This document shows, piece after piece, positions 1-4,994 of a stretch of 6,690 nt of DNA; within the stretch, counting starts at the first letter, position 1; each line of letters begins with the position of its first letter. The position numbers and the translations under genes are program-made. Location: contig CAMOXX010000153.1 of NCBI GenBank assembly GCA_946629475.1, forward strand, positions 1 to 6,690, in the 5' to 3' direction. Source of the stretch: an uncultured Blautia sp. GTDB taxonomy: Bacteria > Bacillota > Clostridia > Lachnospirales > Lachnospiraceae. The notes below the pieces were generated by a model. That model was given only the letters and a program-made list of their open reading frames with translations, was not told where the DNA came from and ran no database searches.

Positions 1-910
1 CCGGCTTGTCCTTCAGTTCGTTCGCCACATACACGGCAAATCCGCAGATCGCCGTAACCGGGTCCGGTTCATAGGACATCTCTCTGGTATAGAGGAACTT
101 GGCCTTGACGTTCTCCCCTTCTGCGTTCTGGACCGTAGCGCCCACCGGGTGCATCACGTCTGCCAGGACCACTTCGTCAAAGCCCATGTCATACAGTTCC
201 CGGATGAGTTCGATAATATAGTTGCGCAGGTCCGCGTTATAGGGATCCAGCCAGGAACCGTTTTCATCGCTGTAGTTAAACCCGCTCTCCGTTCGCAGTG
301 CGTACTGCGTGCTTCGGGACGCGAGCATTTCATCAATAAAGCAGCTGATCTGTGCGACCATATAGACGGTCTTCCCGTCTTCCCTGGTCTTGAGTGCGGG
401 GATCAGCTTCGGGAGCGAGTTGGTAAAGTCATTGTCGGTCGAAAGGCCGTAGCTGTAGGCGAGAGAAGCCTTGGAATTCCACATCAGCTGGCCGCTTCTC
501 GGCTTCATCTCAAGCATCAGGGCATTGCCGTCGACCAGATTTGCCGCGGCTTCCTGCAATCTGCTTTCCCCGATCTCCTCGGCGCTGAGATAAACAGCGC
601 GGAGCGGTTTGACATTTCTTCCTGCCGTTGCCACCACGCGGGAATAATCCGGAGGCTGAAAGACGATTTCAGGGACCACGGAATCAAACACCATATTCGA
701 GCCCGCTGCCGCTGTTGTTTCGGAATCGACCGTTTCATCGGAGTCAGAGAAGACAACTTTCACGGTGTCGTCTCTGATGACCGCGTATTTCTGCAGTCCG
801 TAGAAAAGCACAATCAGCAGCGTGATCAGGCCGATCAGCAGAATAAACGGAATCAGCCAGTAATTTCTGCGCTGTCTTCTCCCGCGATAAAAATCAGAGT
901 TCTTTGCCAA
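1..910 (-). CDS. Membrane-anchored DUF4015-type putative glycosyl hydrolase (3' end beyond window)
   Basis: 303 codons are visible and the frame is open at the left edge, so the C-terminus is missing. The start is TTG at 910, chosen because AAGGAG lies 8 nt upstream and no ATG fits. Residues 10-17 are basic (RGRRQRRN), followed by one membrane segment at about 18-40, so the bulk should lie outside the membrane. After an acidic linker (about 45-72) the domain begins near residue 100 with LRAVYLSAEE. It includes GNALMLEMKPRSGQLMWNS (129-146) and WLDPYNADLRNYIIELIREL (220-239), then GFDEVVLADVMHP (243-255). This order resembles the DUF4015 (PF13200) TIM-barrel family of putative glycosidases, recalled from memory and not searched. 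The usual family ending close to 'FDYIRFP' is replaced by LADVMHP, so catalytic activity is doubtful. It lies 29 bp after rpiB and is probably co-transcribed with it. Substrate unknown; a cell-wall or exopolysaccharide target is only a guess. Confidence 0.75.
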   Translation of the reverse strand, partial: MAKNSDFYRGRRQRRNYWLIPFILLIGLITLLIVLFYGLQKYAVIRDDTVKVVFSDSDETVDSETTAAAGSNMVFDSVVPEIVFQPPDYSRVVATAGRNVKPLRAVYLSAEEIGESRLQEAAANLVDGNALMLEMKPRSGQLMWNSKASLAYSYGLSTDNDFTNSLPKLIPALKTREDGKTVYMVAQISCFIDEMLASRSTQYALRTESGFNYSDENGSWLDPYNADLRNYIIELIRELYDMGFDEVVLADVMHPVGATVQNAEGENVKAKFLYTREMSYEPDPVTAICGFAVYVANELKDKP

Positions 911-918
911 TGAATCTA

Positions 919-924
919 CTCCTT
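919..924 (-). promoter_or_regulatory. Ribosome binding site that sets the TTG start of the DUF4015-type gene
   Basis: On the minus strand AAGGAG is followed by an 8-nt spacer (918-911) and then TTG. It sits inside the 29-bp gap after the rpiB stop and gives independent support for a non-ATG start. Confidence 0.7.
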
Positions 925-939
925 TTCGGAACGCTCAAT

Positions 940-1368
940 TCACGGCTCGATCTTGGAAATCCGGCGGATATGGCGTTCGTCGTTTGAAAACGGGGTGTCC
1001 AGAAACGTATCCACAATCTTCAGCGCCAGGCCCTCTCCGACAACGCGGGCGCCCATTGCAAGAACATTTGCATCATTGTGAAGTCTGGTCGCCTCGGCCG
1101 AAAAACAGTCCCCGCAGAGTGCCGCGCGAATACCGCGGACCTTGTTGGCCGTAATGGAAATACCGATGCCAGTTCCGCAGATGATGATCCCGTACTGATA
1201 CGCTCCGCTCGCGACAGCTTCCGCCACTGCTCTGCCGTAATCTGGATAATCGCAGCTTGCTTCGCTGTAAGTACCGAAATCGTGATACTGCTCGCCTCTG
1301 CTCTCAAGATGTTTCATCACAGCCTGCTTCAGAGCATAGCCGCCGTGATCGGAACCAATCGCAATCAT
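940..1368 (-). CDS. rpiB: Ribose-5-phosphate isomerase B (RpiB/LacAB family sugar-phosphate isomerase)
   Basis: A 142-residue cytosolic enzyme of normal family length that should interconvert ribose-5-phosphate and ribulose-5-phosphate in the non-oxidative pentose phosphate pathway. Family landmarks are all present: the N-terminal MIAIGSDHGG with Asp7 and His8, DYPDYG (40-45), the active-site loop IICGTGIGISI with Cys64 as the catalytic base, and RLHNDANVLAMGAR (95-108) with the ring-opening His97. A late ERHIRRI segment (131-137) supplies phosphate-binding arginines. The start at 1368 is chosen over an in-frame ATG at 1383 because GGAGG (1381-1377) lies 8 nt before it and overlaps the upstream ATG. 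It is first in an operon with the DUF4015-type gene. Members of this family can also act on allose-6-phosphate or be LacA/LacB subunits. With a single subunit and no lac or allose genes nearby, RpiB is the best call. Confidence 0.95.
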   Translation of the reverse strand: MIAIGSDHGGYALKQAVMKHLESRGEQYHDFGTYSEASCDYPDYGRAVAEAVASGAYQYGIIICGTGIGISITANKVRGIRAALCGDCFSAEATRLHNDANVLAMGARVVGEGLALKIVDTFLDTPFSNDERHIRRISKIEP

Positions 1369-1376
1369 TGTTGAAT

Positions 1377-1381
1377 CCTCC
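1377..1381 (-). promoter_or_regulatory. Ribosome binding site for rpiB, deciding the start
   Basis: GGAGG on the minus strand with an 8-nt spacer to the ATG at 1368. The alternative ATG at 1383 overlaps this site and would have no Shine-Dalgarno of its own, so the shorter 142-residue product is preferred. Confidence 0.75.
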
Positions 1382-1401
1382 ATTAAAATAGTGGTAAAGC
1401 A

Positions 1402-1430
1402 ATTATAGTCATTTTAACTTTCAATGTCAA
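1402..1430 (-). promoter_or_regulatory. Consensus sigma-A promoter of the rpiB operon
   Basis: Minus strand: -35 TTGACA (1430-1425), exactly 17 bp, -10 TATAAT (1407-1402). Both hexamers match the housekeeping consensus fully. Predicted transcription start is near 1395, giving a leader of roughly 27 nt. No operator-like repeat was seen, so strong constitutive expression is expected. Confidence 0.85.
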
Positions 1431-1459
1431 CGAAGTGCCGCAGAAATTATGAAATCTCA

Positions 1460-1488
1460 TTGCAAGTCTCAGTTTTGCATGGTATACT
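1460..1488 (+). promoter_or_regulatory. Extended -10 promoter of the repeat-containing membrane protein
   Basis: Plus strand: -35 TTGCAA (1460-1465), 17-bp spacer, -10 TATACT (1483-1488) preceded by TGG at 1480-1482, which is the extended -10 TGN element. Predicted start is near 1495. Its -35 is 29 bp from the -35 of the divergent rpiB promoter, so the two could compete for or share regulators. Confidence 0.75.
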
Positions 1489-1528
1489 GCATATATACAG
1501 AAAGGATACACAGGAGGCGGTGTTTCCG

Positions 1529-2878
1529 ATGAAAAAGCTCCTTCAGAAAAAATACCTCATCTTCATTATTCCGGCGATTTTGCTGCTGGTTCTTCTGATT
1601 GCGGCTGTGCCCGGTGCTGTCTACCGTGAACATCATTACCGCAGTGCGATGAATGCGCTGCACGCAGGAGATCTGTCCGCCGCGCAGGAGCTTTTGTCCG
1701 ATATTCCGCTGTATCGGGACAGTGAAACCATCCTGAACCGCGAAATCCCATACATTGAGGCCGACAGGCTGATGAATGCGGCGGAATCCGGTGACAGCGC
1801 GATGCTGGAAACCGCCGGATACTCCGCTTCGGATCTCAGAGAGGACACAACCGTCGCCATGCTGCTTTATCGCGCGGCGGGCGATGCCTTTGATGCTCTC
1901 GGCGATTATAAAGACAGCGCCTCCCGTGCCGAAGAATGCCGGGCCGGCGTCGATCGGGAAGTCCGTATGCTGCACGATCAGGCAGAGGAGGCGCTTCGCC
2001 TTCAGCGTCAGGAGACCTATGACCGTGCTTTTGCGCTGCTCGAATCCGGCGCTTACAGTGAAGCGCACTCTGTTTTTGAAAGTCTGGGAGACTTTTCCGA
2101 CAGCAAAACCATGGCTACAGAATGCCTTTACCGGAAGGCCGTCTCACTGTATCAGTTTCTATCCCGCTATGATGTGAGCCGCATCTATGCTCTCATCTCC
2201 ACCGATCCGAACGAGACCAGCATCTTCTCTCTCTCCACCGCGGAGGCGCTTCGCCTCGGCAGCAGCGTTGTCGATGAACTGAGCGCAGCCTGCGGCAAGG
2301 ACAAATCGGACATCCGCCTGGAGGATGCTCCATCCGCCAACCTGATGCTGCTGAAGGATGCCTTGACGGAGCTGTTTCACGCCCTCGGCGATTATGGGGA
2401 AAGTGCTTCTTATCCGCAGAGGATTGCCGAGGCCACCGACTATACCCGTGATTTCTTCATGCTGTGCAGCGCCGGTGATCTTCCCGGGGCGCAGGCCTGG
2501 CTCCAGTCCTTTGAAGGGGAATTCCCTGACCGGAACCGCTGGCAGGAACTGCTGAACCTGTATCTCCCCTACTGCGGCTACTGGGAGCTCTATTCCGGAG
2601 ACCCCGGTCTTCTTCCTTATACCATCGGTCAGAGCTCTACGGCCATGTCCACTTTCACGCGGGTCATCCTGACCAGGGATTCGTCGCTGCTTCGGCTCAG
2701 CTTCGGACCAAACCAGGAATACAGCATCGATCTTCCCTGCGAACTCGGCGATACGATGTTTGTTACCGAGCTCGAAACCGGCTACTATATGGCTGCGCTG
2801 AATAACGGTCATTTTGTCTATCACCGTTATGACACAAAATGGAACCCGCTCAGCAGCTGCGATTTTCTGCCGCGCTGA
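1529..2878 (+). CDS. Membrane-anchored protein with TPR-like 'LGDYKDS' repeats
   Basis: 449 residues, function unassigned. The N-terminus MKKLLQKKY is followed by one hydrophobic segment (about 10-30), giving a signal anchor with the rest probably extracytoplasmic. The body is helical and carries several copies of a motif common in Firmicutes TPR-like proteins: IPLYRDSET (59-67), ALGDYKDSAS (123-132), SLGDFSDSKT (185-194) and ALGDYGESAS (285-294). A weaker unit, SAGDLPGAQAWL, follows at 314-325. These repeats usually form helical-hairpin scaffolds for protein contacts. From about 348 (YCGYWELYSGDPG) to the end the sequence changes to a beta-rich pattern and may be a separate small domain. The start is the ATG at 1529: AGGAGG (1512-1517) lies 11 nt upstream, somewhat long, but the hydrophobic segment begins right after it. 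An in-frame GTG three codons earlier is too close to that site. A longer frame from 1424 would start upstream of the promoter. Monocistronic, with its own promoter and terminator. Confidence 0.85.
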   Translation: MKKLLQKKYLIFIIPAILLLVLLIAAVPGAVYREHHYRSAMNALHAGDLSAAQELLSDIPLYRDSETILNREIPYIEADRLMNAAESGDSAMLETAGYSASDLREDTTVAMLLYRAAGDAFDALGDYKDSASRAEECRAGVDREVRMLHDQAEEALRLQRQETYDRAFALLESGAYSEAHSVFESLGDFSDSKTMATECLYRKAVSLYQFLSRYDVSRIYALISTDPNETSIFSLSTAEALRLGSSVVDELSAACGKDKSDIRLEDAPSANLMLLKDALTELFHALGDYGESASYPQRIAEATDYTRDFFMLCSAGDLPGAQAWLQSFEGEFPDRNRWQELLNLYLPYCGYWELYSGDPGLLPYTIGQSSTAMSTFTRVILTRDSSLLRLSFGPNQEYSIDLPCELGDTMFVTELETGYYMAALNNGHFVYHRYDTKWNPLSSCDFLPR

Positions 2879-2896
2879 ACCGGCATTAAACCGTAA

Positions 2897-2948
2897 ACAG
2901 GCATCCTTCCCGCACGTTTTCCTGCGGAAGGATGCCTGTCTTGTATTT
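2897..2948. terminator. Bidirectional intrinsic terminator between convergent genes
   Basis: A perfect 14-bp inverted repeat: arms 2897-2910 and 2926-2939 (ACAGGCATCCTTCC and its complement), with a further GCA/TGC pairing inside and a loop of about eight bases. Plus-strand RNA continues with CTTGTATTTC, a weak U-tract. Minus-strand RNA continues with TTTACGGTTT. It lies between the stop of the repeat protein (2878) and the stop of the S1 gene (2985), so it can serve both. Confidence 0.8.
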
Positions 2949-2984
2949 CAGAACATATTCGATCGCGTGCTTTATGCCCCAGAA

Positions 2985-3425
2985 TTACTTGCGTCTGGCG
3001 TGCTGCTTACGCTCGGTGTTCCGCCGTTTGTCCGCGTTCTTGCTGTCGGAAGCCTGCATAAACTTCTTCAGCTTTTCCTCAAAACTCAAATCGCCGGTTG
3101 GGGGAGCAACCACCCCTGCTTCCGTCATCACAGGCTTGCTGGGAGCAGCCGGAGGCGGAGCCGCTTCACGTTCCGGTTCCTTCTTCTCCTCTGCCAGCGC
3201 GCGCTTGATCGAAAGATTGATTTTACCCTGCTCGTTGATTTCAAGCACCTTAACCTTCACCATCTGGCCGACGTTAAGATGATCATGAACATCTTTTACA
3301 AACGTATTGGAAATCTCAGATATATGAACCAGACCGCTTTTCCCGCCCGGAAGCGAGACAAAAGCGCCGAAATTCATGATGCCTGTTACCTTCCCCTCCT
3401 GAATACTGCCAACTTCAATTGCCAC
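2985..3425 (-). CDS. S1 RNA-binding domain protein, YabR/CvfD (general stress protein 13) family
   Basis: 146 residues. An S1 (OB-fold) domain fills residues 1-75: VGSIQEGKVTGIMNFGAFVS (5-24), then GLVHISEIS (31-39) and VKVKVLEINEQGKINLSIKR (56-75). These are the conserved beta-strands and aromatic/His RNA-contact positions. A Pro/Ala-rich linker follows (about 86-112). The tail, LSFEEKLKKFMQAS and then KRRNTERKQHARRK, resembles the conserved C-terminus of the YabR/CvfD group, whose members bind RNA or ribosomes and affect gene expression under stress. The start is GTG at 3425 with GGAG 10 nt upstream; an ATG at 3441 is out of frame. In many Firmicutes this gene lies beside divIC, but here it stands alone behind an AT-rich spacer. 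It could equally be called a generic S1-domain regulator. Confidence 0.9.
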   Translation of the reverse strand: MAIEVGSIQEGKVTGIMNFGAFVSLPGGKSGLVHISEISNTFVKDVHDHLNVGQMVKVKVLEINEQGKINLSIKRALAEEKKEPEREAAPPPAAPSKPVMTEAGVVAPPTGDLSFEEKLKKFMQASDSKNADKRRNTERKQHARRK

Positions 3426-3460
3426 GGTAGATCAGCTCCATCCTAGATATGCTGGACACC

Positions 3461-3488
3461 AAGGAATGATCAAATTTGATCGTTCTTT
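3461..3488. repeat. 28-bp near-perfect palindrome, possible operator or RNA hairpin
   Basis: The core GATCAAATTTGATC (3468-3481) is a perfect 14-bp palindrome. The symmetry extends to 3461-3488 with 12 of 14 positions per arm matching. Both mismatches (3467/3482 and 3463/3486) would be G-U pairs in plus-strand RNA. It lies 36 bp upstream of the S1 gene start, near candidate promoters on both strands. That position fits a dimeric repressor site or a 5' leader hairpin. No regulator can be named. Confidence 0.5.
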
Positions 3489-3500
3489 GAGATTGCTCAT

Positions 3501-3529
3501 AATATATATGAAAAAAAGCGTTTTGAAAA
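3501..3529 (-). promoter_or_regulatory. Candidate promoter for the S1-domain gene
   Basis: Minus strand: TTTTCA (3529-3524, 4 of 6), 17 bp, TATATT (3506-3501, 5 of 6). The predicted start near 3494 would place the 3461-3488 palindrome just inside the transcript. In such AT-rich DNA chance matches are common, so this is tentative. Confidence 0.35.
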
Positions 3530-3540
3530 GCTTTTTTTTT
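3511..3540. terminator. A/T-rich hairpin with T-run, possible terminator
   Basis: AAAAAAAGC (3511-3519) pairs with GCTTTTTTT (3530-3538), and T's continue to 3540. The stem has only two G-C pairs and is followed by very few extra U's, so it is a weak candidate. It is nearly symmetric and could act on either strand. Confidence 0.3.
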
Positions 3541-3601
3541 GAGAAATTGGAAATAAATTGTAAAATTAAAATGAAAAAGACGCCCGAAAGTGATTATTTG
3601 T

Positions 3602-3630
3602 GGGAAATTGCGTTTTCCCGTTGTTTTTTT
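3602..3630 (+). terminator. Candidate plus-strand intrinsic terminator upstream of the cupin gene
   Basis: GGGAAA (3602-3607) pairs with TTTCCC (3614-3619) around a 6-nt loop, and two wobble pairs can extend the base. GTTG and seven T's follow (3624-3630). It lies 13 bp before the cupin promoter. It would stop any plus-strand transcript arising in the AT-rich spacer, although no gene is seen there. Confidence 0.45.
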
Positions 3631-3642
3631 CCTGTTTCATGG

Positions 3643-3671
3643 TTGATATTTTACAGATTCCCTTTTATAAT
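3643..3671 (+). promoter_or_regulatory. Near-consensus promoter of the cupin gene
   Basis: Plus strand: TTGATA (3643-3648, 5 of 6), 17-bp spacer, TATAAT (3666-3671, 6 of 6). The expected start near 3678 gives a leader of about 37 nt ending in a GAGGGA ribosome binding site (3704-3709). Confidence 0.8.
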
Positions 3672-3714
3672 AAATGATGCTTTTAACTTCATTCTTTGAT
3701 TGTGAGGGATTCAA

Positions 3715-4062
3715 ATGGTACGCTATAACACGGAAGCCAAGTACGTGGAAAAGAAAATGTTCGATGGTGCGGGCATGGCCAGAATGCGCCTGATCCTTGA
3801 GTCCAATGCCGAGATGTACGACAAAGGCCGTGTCTTCAACCACCTCTATCTCGCTCCCGGCTGTGAGGTCGGCTGGCACATCCATCACGGAGACGGTGAG
3901 ACTTACTATATTCTGAAAGGAAAAGGCGAGTACAATGACAACGGTACCCTCGTCACCGTCGGCCCCGGGGATGTCACCTTTGTCGACGACGGAGAAGGCC
4001 ATTCCTTAAAGAACATCGGGGAAGAGCCACTGGAAGCAATCGCGCTGATTCTCTTCAAGTAA
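3715..4062 (+). CDS. Small single-domain cupin (Cupin_2 family)
   Basis: 115 residues, a typical size for a one-domain cupin, with no signal peptide, so cytosolic. Motif 1 is present as PGCEVGWHIHHGDGETYYIL (48-67), supplying His55, His57 and Glu62. Motif 2 is PGDVTFVDDGEGHSLKN (84-100), supplying His96. Together these are the usual 3-His/1-Glu metal site of a beta-barrel cupin. Metal and substrate cannot be read from the sequence: relatives include isomerases, dioxygenases and sugar- or ligand-binding proteins, so no enzyme name is given. The ATG at 3715 has GAGGGA ending 5 nt upstream. It is a single-gene unit with its own strong promoter and a terminator at 4095-4121, which suggests steady independent expression. 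Confidence 0.9.
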   Translation: MVRYNTEAKYVEKKMFDGAGMARMRLILESNAEMYDKGRVFNHLYLAPGCEVGWHIHHGDGETYYILKGKGEYNDNGTLVTVGPGDVTFVDDGEGHSLKNIGEEPLEAIALILFK

Positions 4063-4094
4063 TTCTTTTGCTGCGTTCTCTTTTCATAAAAATG

Positions 4095-4121
4095 CACCCC
4101 TGACAGGTTTTGTCAGGGGTG
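4095..4121. terminator. Bidirectional intrinsic terminator between the cupin and the permuted binding protein
   Basis: An 11-bp perfect stem, CACCCCTGACA (4095-4105) with its complement at 4111-4121, and a 5-nt loop. In the minus direction the stem is followed by GCATTTTTATG, a good U-tract for the gene ending at 4143. In the plus direction T's appear only after several bases (TGTGCGTTCTT), so termination of the cupin transcript may be less efficient. Confidence 0.85.
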
Positions 4122-4142
4122 TGTGCGTTCTTATAAGGCTTT

Positions 4143-4967
4143 TTAATGACTGTTGAAATAATAAAGAGCGGTACTGTCTGTCAGTACGGCATCGCACTTC
4201 CCGGCATAGAGCTGCGCAAAGCACTCCGTCGTTCCCCCGGCCAGTCGAGTGATCTGTCCGAGGCGCTTGATGAGCTTCTGGTCGGTGTTCAGCGCGGCCA
4301 TCGCTTCCGGTGTGGACGGCATAACCATCTTCTTCCCGGACAGCATCATTTTGTTTACGGTATAGCTGTTGGCGCGGACCGCAACAACGATGTCGTTTTC
4401 CACATAGGGGCCGTACCGGGAGTACACCCGCTGCTCAATCTCGTCCGGGTCCAGAGCCAGGCCGCCCCAGGCACAGTCGATGTTTCCGGAGGACAGCTCG
4501 ATATACACATTCTCCTTTTCAATCGGCTGCATCTTGATGTGCCAGCCCAGCTTTTCCGCCACGGCGATGGCAAATTCCACATCGAAGCCCCAGTACTCGC
4601 CGTTGGCGGAATATGCCAGCGGGAACGAGTTGATATCAAGTCCGATGATAAAATCCCGGTAATCCGTCGGCGGGAGCTCATCCAGCCGGATATTGGTCCG
4701 CGGGAAGGAAATGATCCGCTGGCCGAACCATTTGCTGCAGAGTTCACTGAGCTTTCCTTCCTCGTCCAGAGCCTGGATCGCACCGATTACATAATAGGCC
4801 GTGGGATCATCATTGCGAAACGCGATTGAATACTCCTGATCCACCAGTGTCATCACGGCTTTGACCCCGTAACCGGTCCCGCCTGAGGCGCAGCCTGCAC
4901 AAACCAGGCAGCAGCACAGGACCAAAAGCCAGCATATGCATTTTTTCAGGCTTTTTCTATGCTTCAA
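4143..4967 (-). CDS. SBP_bac_3-like solute-binding lipoprotein with apparently circularly permuted domain
   Basis: 274 residues. The start is TTG at 4967 with GAGG 8 nt upstream. A basic, Cys-rich signal peptide ends in LVCAGC, so Cys26 should carry lipid and anchor the protein outside the membrane. The -3 residue is Cys rather than Leu, which is unusual. Extracellular solute-binding proteins of family 3 bind polar amino acids for ABC importers. Landmarks here are YWGFDVEFAIAVAEKLGW (125-142), SSGNIDCAWGGLALDPDE (159-176), YGPYVENDIVVAVR (185-198) and GKCDAVLTDSTALYY (256-270). The segment that normally ends the family, EYSIAFRNDD through ALDEEGKLSELCSKWFG, lies first, at residues 45-82. The chain then stops at residue 274, just where that segment would normally follow. 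All parts occur once, so this looks like circular permutation rather than truncation. No permease or ATPase is adjacent. It follows the serine hydrolase by 27 bp, probably in one operon. Confidence 0.85.
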   Translation of the reverse strand: MKHRKSLKKCICWLLVLCCCLVCAGCASGGTGYGVKAVMTLVDQEYSIAFRNDDPTAYYVIGAIQALDEEGKLSELCSKWFGQRIISFPRTNIRLDELPPTDYRDFIIGLDINSFPLAYSANGEYWGFDVEFAIAVAEKLGWHIKMQPIEKENVYIELSSGNIDCAWGGLALDPDEIEQRVYSRYGPYVENDIVVAVRANSYTVNKMMLSGKKMVMPSTPEAMAALNTDQKLIKRLGQITRLAGGTTECFAQLYAGKCDAVLTDSTALYYFNSH

Positions 4968-4994
4968 GACAAGTGCCTCACATTTTAATCCGTT

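Noticed and set aside
149..913. Long plus-strand open frame of 254 codons
   Set aside because: It lies opposite the minus-strand DUF4015-type gene, has no ribosome binding site and encodes His/Arg/Gln-rich sequence without recognisable domain order. The minus strand gives a signal anchor and family motifs.
1424..1528. N-terminal extension of the repeat membrane protein
   Set aside because: It would begin upstream of the extended -10 promoter and of the AGGAGG site, and would bury the signal anchor behind 35 extra residues.
1469..2068. 199-codon minus-strand frame inside the repeat protein gene
   Set aside because: Antisense shadow of a GC-biased gene with no domain signal, and it would run through the divergent promoter.
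2159..2824. 221-codon minus-strand frame
   Set aside because: Antisense shadow of the repeat protein gene; composition unlike a real protein and no upstream ribosome binding site.
2814..3446. 210-codon plus-strand frame across the terminator and S1 gene
   Set aside because: It crosses a strong terminator and is antisense to a well-recognised S1 domain.
3466..3699. 77-codon plus-strand frame in the AT-rich spacer
   Set aside because: The AAGGA directly abuts the ATG with no spacing, the frame runs through two T-tract hairpins and the cupin promoter, and the Lys/Phe-rich product reflects base composition.
4146..4829. 227-codon plus-strand frame
   Set aside because: Antisense to the binding lipoprotein, whose lipobox and family motifs are clear on the minus strand.
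4143..4967. Reading the binding lipoprotein as a simple C-terminal truncation
   Set aside because: The segment missing at the C-terminus is present at the N-terminus (residues 45-82), so truncation alone does not explain the layout.
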